Source: Escallonia rubra (Eukaryota > Streptophyta > Magnoliopsida > Escalloniales > Escalloniaceae). Taken from it: a stretch of DNA of 64,000 nt. Location of the stretch: positions 1,798,001 to 1,862,000 of the forward strand of contig JAVXUO010001034.1 in assembly GCA_033065855.1 (NCBI GenBank), in the 5' to 3' direction. A model generated the notes under the pieces. That model was not told the DNA's origin and ran no database searches. It saw nothing but the letters and a program-made list of their open reading frames with translations. This document shows, in pieces, positions 33,701-44,913 of this stretch. The translations under genes and the position numbers were made by a program. Every line of letters begins with the position of its first letter. Position 1 is the stretch's first letter.

Positions 33701-36700
33701 AAAGGAATCAAAAGCTTAGTGACTTCACACTGACACTCAATAATAGATGTAAACAAGACATCAAGAATGCTACTAAGAATCCCACACATGAGAAACTTTT
33801 ACTGCTATGTAATATGTTAATAATGTATTAAACGAATACATCATACATGTAATTACCTCTTTTGATGCACGGAAACCTTCTAGTTTATCACTTGCAGACA
33901 CTTCAGTCAGTTTTCTGGTTTCCCTGCCACAATGGTAACAATCAGTAGCAGACTCAGACGCTCTCCAGTGCAGAGTAATGAGAGTCTGGTCTAAACAGGG
34001 GGAAGTCCATATAAATTCAGGTTTGCACATTGGCTCACGACAACAAGATACTCTTTTTTCCCAATCTCACCACTCATAGCTTCAACTGAACTTTATAAGC
34101 TAAACACGTGAGAACCAAGATAACAATTCAAAGAGACAAAAAAAATTCCAACATTGAACACTCATGAAGTGTATAAAATTTCCTTCTTCAGTATAGAAGC
34201 AAACTTTGACACGTATTGAAATTAAAAGAATATAAGCAGTTACACCAGGCAAGTAGAAAAAATTATAAAAAATCAACAAACTTACGAAGGTCTCTTCTTG
34301 CTCGTGCTCTCTGCCTCAGCAAAGTACCCAGAAGCTCCATAACTCTCCTGCATCTGCAAATTTAATAGAAAGGGAAAAAATCAAGGGTAGTAAAAATGAT
34401 ATTATAAACTAGACCTTCTACAGAAAGTCTTCAAAGATAATTGTAAGAGGCCCTTTATGCTACTTTGCAAAATTTTGCTCAACTTTATAAAAGGAAAAAA
34501 GAAAAAAAGAACTCTTCATATGATTCAACAAAAATGTTGAATGATGGAGAACATTTTTCCCGATGATATCACCACTCTCTCATCAAGCACTGAGACTACT
34601 TAGCTTCTGTGTACCAAAACAAGTATTAGCAGCCGATACTCCTACTAACATAATCAAATGTGTTGGCATACTTCTTTTCTTACTAAATCAAACTGCAGTG
34701 CAAAAGTGCCAAGGGGGGAACCCCTTTTTATGTTTTCGTGCAAGTTCGTAAAAGCCTGAACCTTGAATATGGAGTGCCAAAGTGTAAATTAACCTTCATA
34801 CAGAAAGAGTACATCAGTTGAACGCTTAGAGAAAGCAGTTAGAAGTGGTGCAAAGTGGTTTACAGATGCCAAAATGCAACTGGACAATCACCTAACCACA
34901 TTAGGCTCTGCTACATGTTATGAGACCGTACAAACTTGCTAGAATTAGGAAAATCCAAAAGAATACAGAAACTTAGGCGCTGAATAAGTACACTTTCCAT
35001 AGAATCCATTCCAAAACTCAAAGTTTAAACCAGCACCTGCTTATCCAACCAGACAAGATATTGCACAACAGCTGCACCATCCCGAATGTGTGCCTTTTTT
35101 AGCCCATCCATCTCGGCCGAGTTCTACATAAAAAAAAACTGGAGGTCAGTAGTTCCACAAGCAACACATAACTTTAAAACGATAGAAACAAAGCAGTATT
35201 CCAAATTCTTTCGAGCTCCAAGCACCTCAATATGTCTGCATAAACAATGAACACCATAAAAATTGAACCAAAAACACGCAACACACACACTGAGTAATTA
35301 TGCTTCAACACATGAAGTATACTGCAAATTTTCACAAGTGGTCAAGAACTTGACAGGTCAGACCATTACCATCTCCTAATCGTACCAGTTGCTTTCATTC
35401 TTTTGCCTTTTTATTATTCCTTGTCTGTACAGATAACCAGAGTAATTTGAACATATAAGGAAGAGATTACTGTAACAACCGACAAGCAAGTAACTCTTTT
35501 TCCTTATATTCTAAAATGATTAAAATCTAAATTTTGAGAGCCTTCAGTACTGATTTAATTATGCGTGATGTGAGGGACATTTGTAACGTAGAAGTTTTTC
35601 AAAAAAAGAAAAAAAAGATGTGCTAGCCCAAGCATATTATAAGGTTGTCCTGTTCAAGAATAACGCAATCCATGAAAAACCAGCACAAAATTAAACCCTC
35701 TATGCTATAGACTGTTAGGCAACTTCTACATCTCTAACCCTATAAAAGAGTTGCTAACTAAAAATTAGAAAATAGCAAACAATAAGATATAATCAACCTG
35801 CCGAACAATCTATTAAGTATGCTTAGAGAATTTCAGGAAACTTGAACACCATTTTGGACAATTTAGCTAACTTCTATGAACTTAGCAAACTTGAACTCCA
35901 TGTAGGACCAAAAGAAAAGATTTAGCTTCTTGTTGAGATAAAAATGACAATCCAAGACATAAAACTCTTGTGCCATGGTTCCCAAACCACCGAAATTCCC
36001 AGTAAGAGCAGGTAAAAGTGTATGAGATGGTATGTACTACCAATGATGCTATTTGTCAAGAAAAAGAAGCATAGTACCTTAATAGCCTTCGCAAGGGCCA
36101 AAGGTGAAGGCTGCAGGAGGACCTGATCAGAATTGAGTTTTGAATACAATGCAAAGCAGCAGCGAGGATCAACCCATATGCGGTTATGACTCTCCTCTTG
36201 CGCTTCATTAGTATCATTTCCTGTTATGCCACTCTCACTAGAATCTATCTCCATGTGCTTTGAGAATGGAGGCAGCTGCGCAGTTGCAAGCAAAGCGACG
36301 TCGGAGCTCACTGCATCATATTCTCGTACTTCAATTCCATTTTCCTCCATATAAGAGCTTACCTGCAGATATTAAACATTTCTTCATCAAGAACTACATC
36401 TACTAAATCCGGAGGTACAGTCACTTTAGATAGAAGTTTAAAATGTGAGATAAAGACACTTGCCTCAGGGGACAACTTTCTATTGTCCACATAAAAAAAA
36501 GCAGAAACTAATGTTACTATAGCATAAGCATGAACTACTGGACAATATGGAACATCACTCCCACGGACATTATACAACCAAACGACCTGCATAAGTAGAA
36601 TTTAATTAAATCATGGAAAGAAAGACAAAAGTAGGCCCAAGAAACAAAGAATTCTGAGATGAAAACATCCACTATGGTGCAACGTTACCTCGTCAAGTGT

Positions 36701-38340
36701 TGTAATTATTATACCACAAGCTTTCTCTTGTTTGAGCTTCTCTCTCAAATCCTTCAACTTCTCTGCCACTGAACGACCAGCAAACTCTAATGGCTGTATA
36801 ACAACAGGATTCAATTCAAGTGGTGGCCGGTTTTTCCAAACTTCATCCACCAGGTTTTTGGCTGTTTGGATTAACTTCTGTTGTTTCTTAGCGAAAGCAC
36901 ACTCCCATTTTTGTGCAGCTTCCAGTGATACACACCAAGGATCAACACCAACAGTGGCTTCTCTAGGCAGATTCTAGTAGCAAACATCATAAAGTTCAAT
37001 CAACAGGGCTAGCGTATTGTAGAACAAAAGAACTTCGATCAACAGTTGAAAACATATATGCAAAGATAACAGAATAAAAGACAGCCTCAGTAAGTTTCTC
37101 AAGGACATCTATCTCCACAAAACTAGTTTGGTCATCTATGCAGGGACCTTCCAGAGGGAAACACCTACAGACATGAAAGGTACACCTACAGACATGAAAG
37201 GTTGAATAGCTGGTTGAGTAGCAGCAGATCTTGCATACCAATTGTGAGCTGGTGACAACACTAAAACTAATAACTGCAATGTGACACCCTTAAGATTTAA
37301 AACGATAATACAAGTTCCTCTTGGAAAGGTTTGTGCTTTACTTGCAAATATATATGGACTATAGTCGACAGGTAGCTTCATATAAGTTGGAACAAGCTAA
37401 TTTTAACGAAAAAGAAAAACAAAGATGTTCGGGAAATTTACAAAGTCAGAACATGCAAAATATAGAGCTCAAACCATTTGAAGAAGAAGTAGCAAGCTTC
37501 AACCTTCAAGGGACTTGGCACCTTACACGAGGTATAGGTATAAGCATTATTAAAGTCCATTTCAAGCACAAACACAAAGATCACTATTGACCTTGTGGAA
37601 GAAAGTTGTAGTTTGACAAGGAAAGACTCACATCTGCCATCCAGATATCTACAATTGGGTCTTCTCCATAACGCATGAGCTTCCACTGGTCACTTAGCTC
37701 CTGCTCTGCCTGCAGGAAATACCGCCCATCGGTCCACAATAGCGCTTCATTCATTGTTACCAGTGCCAGACCTAAATGAGACTTCAACAATTAACTCAAA
37801 TCCAAAGAAAATACCAATAGCATTGCAACGTGCGTACGTTTGAATATAATAGAACGATAATGGAAGAAAATTAGCTCTTCGGCCGCAATTAAGCATTTTG
37901 GACTATAAATTAAGTAACCAACTCTACTCATTAGTCCCTTTCATCTCACTGCCAATCAGTAAACGTTGTGAAAGTTTCAAAACAAAGCGAACAGCTAACC
38001 AGCGCTTCCGGTGAATCCGGACACAAACTTTCGCCTTTGGTCCCGTGCAGATACATACTCGCTCTGCCAACAAATTCAAAAAAGACTTGCATCATCTCGA
38101 TCGCAGGATACAAAGTCGTGATCATGTTAAAAGAGTACGTAAACGTAATTTGGAGTAAGGAAACAGTACTAAGGGCATAAATCAGGCAGTGACGAGTTTG
38201 TATGTATAAACACGGAGTATGAAACTATGAGGAGAGAGATTTAGTACCTGGTGATAATCTTCGGAAGGTACGATTAAGGCGTGGAGAGGTGGAGAGTGAG
38301 AAGCCATTAATGACCTGAGAGAAGAGAGAGTGTCCGCCAT
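30760..38340 (-). CDS. APP1: Xaa-Pro aminopeptidase P (M24B), 16 exons
   Basis: A dinuclear-metal peptidase removing N-terminal residues before proline; no signal peptide, so probably cytosolic. Coding exons (minus): 38248-38340, 38000-38063, 37632-37771, 36689-36973, 36464-36586, 36078-36362, 35037-35123, 34286-34353, 33857-33923, 33176-33310, 32960-33040, 32514-32568, 32227-32331, 32068-32139, 31302-31426, 30760-30921. They join without frame breaks into 648 residues, close to the Arabidopsis protein. Start [20 protein letters not shown]; end KKATEPIGA. Metal ligands: Asp445 (FDSGAQ), Asp456 (TTDITRT), His519 (GTGHGIG), Glu554 (EPGYYEDG), Glu568 (GIRLENV). Introns after exons 5 and 13 need GC donors; all others are GT-AG. 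It appears intact. Confidence 0.95.
37161..37202. repeat. Exact 21-bp tandem duplication in APP1 intron 3
   Basis: ACACCTACAGACATGAAAGG plus T occurs twice in immediate succession within the intron between exons 3 and 4. No coding effect expected. Confidence 0.9.
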
Positions 38341-38425
38341 CGTCGAATTCTTCGAGCTTTTCTCTCTCTCTAGTCTCTACAGAGAATTGCAGAGAGTGAG
38401 GCACAAAGAGAGACGACAACGCTAC

Positions 38426-38433
38426 CTTATAAG
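38426..38433 (-). promoter_or_regulatory. Candidate TATA box of APP1
   Basis: CTTATAAG lies about 90 bp before the APP1 start codon, followed by a CT-rich leader (TCTCTCT words at 38360-38420) typical of plant 5' UTRs. Confidence 0.38.
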
Positions 38434-38585
38434 TAATCTATATCGTATCAAATCAAATGATATCAAATCTGTGTTTATCTGTCTAACTATCTCCTAATAA
38501 ACGGAGATTTACTATATGTTTATCTACCTATTTATTTATTTATCTCATAATATGTTCATTTACATATTTATTTATCTCGTAATAT

Positions 38586-38911
38586 TTCTTCCGTCTCTCT
38601 TATAAATTGATCATATTTTCTTTTTGAAGCGTTCCAAAAAAATTGTACAATTTTCAAATTAAGAAAGATTCTTTAAATATTTTTTCATATTTACCCTATT
38701 TATATTTTTTTTTATTCAATTTCTCTCTCCACATTTAATTATCCACCAACTCATTTTTTCTCTCCGAACCTACTTTTTTATTATATTTCTATCTTCACAT
38801 TTTACAATCCACGAACCAATTTTCTCTCTCTTGACTCACTCCCTTCCCCCCATAAATCCTTAATATGTATGTCCTGTCAAACGTGATCGAATTATCAAGG
38901 ACAGCAGGAGC
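38586..38911. mobile_element. Stowaway/mariner-like MITE, copy 2 (decayed)
   Basis: Begins TTCTTCCGTCTCTCTTATAA and shares ATTGTACAATTTTCAAATT, AAGAAAGATT and TTTCTCTCTCCACATTTAAT with the other copies. The right end is eroded. Confidence 0.5.
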
Positions 38912-39921
38912 AGTCAAAAATTTATACTACTCTGCATGTTTATATATCTATTTATCTCGTAATTGGTGAAGCATATTGTAAAATATGGAAAATATTTTTT
39001 TTCTTTTGAATCCCGCTTAACTCTTTACAAAGATTTCTATAAAAAAAAAAATTGTGGATATAATTACCTTGATTTTTGTAAACCTTATTATAATGAAAAA
39101 ATCAATTCTATAATTTTTAAAACTATATCTTATCAACATACCTACGTACTAGTTAAAACCCCGTACTATGCATATATATTTTTTTTTTGGAAGAATCAAA
39201 ATTGTAATTTATATGACCCGTTGGTACGAAAATTCGAACTTGGCACCTTGAGGAATACTTCACTCACCCCTTGGTTAATTCATAAGTCATTCATCTCCTC
39301 CATTTTCTAAGGTGACATTTTAATAGGATTTAAAATTTTAAAGTGTAAGCATAAACCTCGACAATACATTTAGCTAAAACCCTGAGTTATCCACTCGATC
39401 GTCAAAGTTTAGAAATTAACAAAATTTGCAAAGACTATTTATTTAGAATGTAGGGGTATAAATGACAAGACAATAATAATTTCTTTCTGAGCGAGACTAA
39501 CTGACATTTTATTTAACTATACTCATACTCATTGGTTTGCTGAAAGAAGCATCAGTGACGCATTGATCTTTAAAATTGACTTGAAAGAGTTCTTTATTAC
39601 TTTGTCGTAAAGTTTCAGGGCTTTCACAATAACTTCTTTCAGATTTTTATTTCGAGGATATTAAGGTTGTTATTTCAATATCAAGTTTCTTGAAGACATC
39701 TTTCCTTAAAACGCTATGCTAGAAATCATATAATCAAACTTCAAAAGTTAACAAAATGTCAAAAAGAAAACATTTTTATCGAAGTTATGGCCTAAATGAC
39801 AACGTAGAATTTAAATTTTAGAATTATGCCAATTTCACATTTATTTGGCTAGTTCAAAGACATTGGTCACATGAAATGCTTTTGTTTTTTTATTTCTAAT
39901 GAGAAATAGGTATAGACTTTA
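38912..39921. other. AT-rich gene-free stretch
   Basis: A 115-codon open frame (38963-39310) is Lys/Phe/Tyr-rich, as expected of AT-rich noncoding DNA. No family recognised. Confidence 0.4.
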
Positions 39922-40419
39922 GGCCCCGTTTGACACTCAATTTTTTTCCAATTTTAGAAATTGAAAAAAAAAACGCGTTTGGTAACCATTTTTTTTTTCT
40001 TTAACAGTTTTAAAACTGAAGAATAAAAAAAAAATCCAAAATTGAGTTTTTTTTTTTTCACTTTTGGTTTTTTTTTTTTTTTTTAGACCACCACCGCCAC
40101 CCTCCCATCGCCGGTAGTCACCTCAGGCGACCACCGCCGGCGGCTTGCCGGCAGTTGCCGGAGGTTGCCGCTGGTAGCCACCTCCGGCAGCCACCAGCCA
40201 CCCACCGCTACGCCCCACCACTGCCACCGCAAACCACCACAAAAAAAAAACTCAAAATAAAAACTGGGTTATCAAACACTAAAAAAAAAAATTAAAATAA
40301 AATTGGGTTATCAAACACCCACTTATTTTTGTAAAAAAAAAATTTTTAATTGCTCTTTAATTTTATTTTTTTTTTTGGAAAGTGAAAACAAAAAAAAAGT
40401 TTTGTCAAACGAAGCCGGG
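39922..40419. repeat. GTTTG-ended dispersed repeat, copy 2
   Basis: Ends GGCCCCGTTTGACACTC and TTTGTCAAACGAAGCCGGG. It contains AACGCGTTTGG, long A/T runs and a GC-rich core (40084-40240) of CCACC/GCCGG words. Also contains AACTGGGTTATCAAACAC, shared with copies 1 and 3. Confidence 0.6.
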
Positions 40420-40557
40420 TTTTTTAATCATAATTTCATGTATCATATGAGATGAATTTTATTTTTTTATTTTTTGGTCATTAGAGATGAGACGTTCGAG
40501 TGGACTAGTATATGGTGAGTTTAAAGTGTCTTGGGCCACTCTAAAAAAAACACGATG

Positions 40558-40800
40558 GTTGTTAAATTTCAACTAAAAAACAGTTCTTCATAACTTTGTC
40601 ATGAAGTTTCTAAACTTTGAGCATAAGTTCTTTAGGAACCTGACTTTCACGATGTAAAAGTTATTATTCTAATTCTTCATAACTTTGTTGTTAAATTTCA
40701 ACTAAAAAAAGTTCTTCATAACTTTGTCATGAAGTTTCTAAACTTTGAACATGAGTTCTTTAGGAACCTGACTTTCACAATGTAAAGGTTATTATTCCAA
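40558..40800. repeat. Tandem duplication, two ~125-bp units
   Basis: Both units contain GTTGTTAAATTTCAACTAAA, AACTTTGTCATGAAGTTTCT and TTTAGGAACCTGACTTTCAC. A third, degenerate relative lies near 39590. Confidence 0.82.
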
Positions 40801-40869
40801 TGCATATCCTACCTGCTAACATAAATTTTCATTTCTAGTCTACATTTACGTTATCATCTAGAAGAGCAA

Positions 40870-41455
40870 TTTTAATCATGTTCACTTCCACAAATGAAGA
40901 CCGAATCATTGGATGGAGGCCAAACTCCTTTCTTACTATTTATGCTCGGGAGGCGGAAGTGCTCTCTTTATTATATACTACTTGCCGGTGGACCTTACAG
41001 AATGAATTCTTACATGTTACTTTATATTCTAACTCGAATTCTTTTCAATCTCAAATCATAGGGAATGAGGAGCCTCCCATTTGACTGCAGCCCATCTATT
41101 TTGATATCTATCAGACGCTATGTCTGTTTCACAGTTGTAGCTGTTCCTCTAGGACTACTATTCTTTCTCGGATCATCTCTCCTCTCGCACAGGTGGCAGA
41201 ACAACACTTTTTTGGTCACTGACTGTTTTTGTACGGCTCGAGGATACTCCCATGAAAGTACTACAGCACTCCTAGTTTTTTGTTACTGCGGCTTATAGCA
41301 ATAATCATGTCCCACAGTTAAGTAGACAGATGGGGTCTATATCTCTGTAACTGAGATATTTTGTACTTACTCTTGTAATCTCAGTTATAAATATTTGAAC
41401 CTTGTACTAACTCTTATGAAATGCAATTCTCTTTTCTGGCCAAAAAATAAAAAAA
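40870..41455 (+). mobile_element. Possible LINE 3' end with RNase H-like remnant
   Basis: The frame at 40878-41084 encodes IIGWRPNSF and AREAEVLSLLY, like the RNase H-type domain at the end of plant LINE ORF2. The sequence ends with ATGAAATGCAATTCTCTTTT, then CTGGCCAAAAAATAAAAAAA, a LINE-like 3' tail. Conserved RNase H acidic residues are not convincingly present. Confidence 0.4.
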
Positions 41456-43673
41456 TATTCTCCATTACATAAATAAAAGAATCCTAATAAAGTTGACCAA
41501 AACCTTGTCGGCTAATAGCCATAAATTTCTTGAAGATTCCCTTAGAAAACACAAAATACTTATGCAATATATAACTCAACTAAAACTTCTACTGGACATG
41601 AAATGCAGTGATATTTTCCAGCGTCAAACAACACGCCTAACAACCTCATGAGAAAATGTCATTTGCCAACTAAGGTCAGTGATAAAAGAACGGGGCTCAA
41701 CGTCATATCCTGGTGACAAAAAATATGTTTAGGATCAGTTGTCAAAAAATCTTTAATAGTGAATTTTGCGACATTGCTCAAATATTTGCTAAATACTTTT
41801 ACACATGTTGCTAACCATAAGATATTTTCTTATGGTTTTACTAAGCTTTGTTATATTTGTATACCTATAAATGGCAAAAAAAATCACCGCTCCGAAATAA
41901 AGTCCACATGGAAGTAGTACATACTTAAAATAACTATTGGCAAGTCATGGGTGGAAGGGGTGAGCACGGTTAGGTTGGTTCGGTTTGAAGGCTGAATACC
42001 AAACCGAACCGACCACCATCGGTTTGGAAGAAAAAAAACCAAACCGTAGTTGAACGGTTTGGTTTCAGCGGTTCGGTTTCAACGGTTTGGACGGATCAAA
42101 CGGATTGGAAGAAAATCACTAGTTTGTAATATCATCCTCGAAGAAGACGTGAGCCTTATCATAGCCATAGTAAAAAAAATAAAAATAGGTGTACACCCAT
42201 AGCACTTACTAAAGAGATATTGTCGTGTAATTGATTTATGTCATAGTAATTAATGAAAATGCAACAAATGCAACCAATGTACCTAGTAAGAATCTACAGG
42301 TTTTGTCAGCAGAAAGCTAAAATTACGAAGATAATAAATGTTGATTTCACAATGTCGGATAGGTTCTCTGTACAAAATGTATTTAGGAGAGAAAGTAAAT
42401 GAACACAATAATATATAGGAGACAAAATGGATCGGAAAGGACAATATAACTTAGTATATTCGTAGGAGACATCAAAGAAAATAATTAGAACAAAAGCTTC
42501 ACTTGTTTTTTTCGTTCGGTGGTATAATCAGGTAATGACTCCATTGGCGGCAAGACAAAGAACGGGGAGGCACAAGCGTTTAAACAAAAGTCAGGGAAAA
42601 CCGGATTGGTTACAAATGAGGACGTGAAAGTGAGAAGTTATTAGTTATTATTAGAGCTTTATAATTGTACTTGTAGCCAATAGAATACTTGACAACTAAT
42701 ATTAGATATTTAAGAAAAAATAAAATAAAAACTTCATAAAATTGGATTGAGAGTTTAGAAGACTTTAGCACTCGATGGTATATATATATATATATACCTC
42801 ATCCCAAATTTTGTACACCTCATAAAGTTAGGAAACAAATTCTAAGAAACTAATTCATAGAGCTTGTAAAACTCTAATTAATATACCTACATATGACGCT
42901 TTTCTTTTGGTTATAAACACCTTAAATGAAAAGCATAATGCCTCTCTTTTGAATATAAACACCTAAAAAGCACTTAATATGACAAAATAAAATTTCACAG
43001 ATGTTAAAAGCAAAAAAACGTATTAATAAAAAATTAGTATTTCCAAAAAAAAAAATCCCTTTATAAAAGCAATGTACAAACCGAATATGACTTAGTTCTT
43101 AAAAATATCTCTAGGATATTATAGCAATAGATTACCCAATAAAGTAGTTGTATTAAAAAAACCTCAAACTCTAAGATATAAATCATGTTGTCTTATAGAT
43201 GCAAAAGACAAAATCATCAAATTGAATATGACTTAATTTTTATAAGTACTTTAAAATATCAAAATAACAATTTTCTTCGTAAAATATTTTTAAAATGAAT
43301 AACCTCCATCTCTAAAAGTTCACCTCATAAATTAATTCACTCAATAAATTAATTCACTCAATAGGACTTAGTTTAAGAACATACTCACGTGAATATACAA
43401 TAATTAAGAATTCAATTGACAATCTACAAAGTACATGTAAATATAAATAATACAAAGTAAAAAAAATATTTTTTTACTCTTAAGCTTACATCTTCATCTA
43501 CCACACTGCTTGACTTGAAAAATAATGATCATTGTATACTCATTTACCTCAATTATTTGCAAAGTTTTTTATCGAACACTATATTATTTTTTAAATAAAT
43601 TTAATCATTAACAGTATCCGCGTATTCTTAACGTCCAAGATGAATATCTTATTATGCATGATGCAGTACTCAA
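41456..43673. other. AT-rich gene-free stretch
   Basis: Contains a GGTTCGGTTT/AAACCGAACC-rich patch (41955-42105), preceded by GGGTGAGCACGG, that resembles a known style of plant hAT-type terminal sequence, and a (TA)n tract at 42779-42796. No gene seen. Confidence 0.4.
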
Positions 43674-43682
43674 TATATATTT

Positions 43683-44865
43683 GGGTTAATTACAAAATTG
43701 TCTCCTGAGGTTTACATGTTTTTGTACTTTGCCCCATGTGTTTACAACTTTTGCAAAACTGTCCCCCGAGATTGACAAAACCATTGCAAACAGCTCCAAA
43801 ATTGGACATCGGGCGTTAAGTCGTCATGTGCAGTGCATATGCCATTTTGGCATGGGCAAATTTGTAACTTCCCCTTCCCCATCTTCCCCACCGTGTTCAT
43901 CTCTCTCTCTTTCTTTGTTCCCCAGCTTCCCCACACGTGTCGGTCTCCCAAAAGTCCGAATCTTTCTTCACCATGGCCACTCTCTCCGACTTCTCTTCCC
44001 CTTCGTGGCCAATTCTTAATTCTAATTTAGGCTTTCTTTCTCCTCATCCACAACTGGAACACCCAAATTTGTTCAACAATCTTGCCCCGATGCCTCAGCT
44101 CGACTGCAATGCACCAGCAGAGGACGACCACGACTTTGAGCCTCCTCACGACTACGGCCCTCCCTTCCCACCGCCACCGCCACCGGTAAACCCTAATTCT
44201 AACTCACACCCGTCCCTCCTCCACATGTCCTTCAACCAGGATCACGCCTGTTTTGCAGCCGGCACTGACAACGGCTTCAGAATCTACAACTGCGACCCCT
44301 ACCGCGAGCTCTTCCGGCGAGACTTCGATCAAGGCGGCGGCATTCACATCGTGGACATGTTGTTCCGCTATAATATCCTAGCGCTGGTCCTGATCTGGGA
44401 CGATCCTCAGTATCCACCCAACAAGGTCATGATTTGGGACGATCATAAGGGCGAGTGCATTGGAGAGTTGACCTTTCGGTCAGAGGTTCGGGCCGTGAGG
44501 CTGCGGCGCGACAGGATTGTGGTGGTTTTGAAGCAGAAGATTTTTGTGTACAATTTTGCAGACTTAAACCTCATGCATCAGATTGAGACGGTTGTGAACC
44601 CGAAGATGGGGAAGGGGAACAGAGAGAGAGAGATAGATGAACACAGTGGGGAAGATGGGGAAGGGGAAGTTACAAATTTGCCCTTGCCAAAATGGCATGT
44701 GCACTGCACATGACGACTTAACGCCCAAAATTGGACGGACGTCCAATTTTGGAGCTGTTTGCAATGATTTTGTCAACCTCGGGGGACAGTTTTGCAAAAG
44801 TTGTAAACACAGGAGGCAAAGTGCAAAAACGTGTAAACCTCAGGGGACAATTTTGTAATTAATCC
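43683..44865 (+). mobile_element. Pack-MULE carrying an ATG18a-like gene fragment
   Basis: Inverted ends of about 250 bp start GGGTTAATTACAAAATTGTC and end with its complement ...AATTAATCC. TATATATTT flanks the element at 43674-43682 and 44866-44874, the 9-bp duplication of Mutator elements. Between the ends lies host coding sequence (see the chimeric CDS). No transposase, so it depends on an active MULE elsewhere. This is the clearest gene-capturing element in the window. Confidence 0.93.
43973..44713 (+). CDS. Chimeric ORF: ATG18a-like first exon fused to MULE end
   Basis: Residues 1-211 (43973-44605) match the N-terminal part of plant ATG18a, a WD-repeat (PROPPIN) protein that binds PI3P during autophagosome formation: [85 protein letters not shown], ending NPK. 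The last 35 residues, from [15 protein letters not shown], are read from the right inverted repeat. The frame is open, with an in-frame ATG upstream at 43937. The later blades and the FRRG/LRRG phosphoinositide motif are absent. LIWDD replaces the expected glycine-rich loop and repeats the downstream MIWDD. Expression unknown; it may be inert, or act as a truncated competitor or small-RNA source. Confidence 0.8.
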   Translation: MATLSDFSSPSWPILNSNLGFLSPHPQLEHPNLFNNLAPMPQLDCNAPAEDDHDFEPPHDYGPPFPPPPPPVNPNSNSHPSLLHMSFNQDHACFAAGTDNGFRIYNCDPYRELFRRDFDQGGGIHIVDMLFRYNILALVLIWDDPQYPPNKVMIWDDHKGECIGELTFRSEVRAVRLRRDRIVVVLKQKIFVYNFADLNLMHQIETVVNPKMGKGNREREIDEHSGEDGEGEVTNLPLPKWHVHCT

Positions 44866-44874
44866 TATATATTT

Positions 44875-44912
<38 letters not shown>

Positions 44913-44913
44913 G
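44875..44913. repeat. (AC)n(AT)n microsatellite
   Basis: About 13 AC units followed by about 7 AT units, immediately outside the Pack-MULE target duplication. Confidence 0.95.

Noticed and set aside
38963-39310. 115-codon Lys/Tyr/Phe-rich frame
   Set aside because: Composition typical of AT-rich noncoding DNA.
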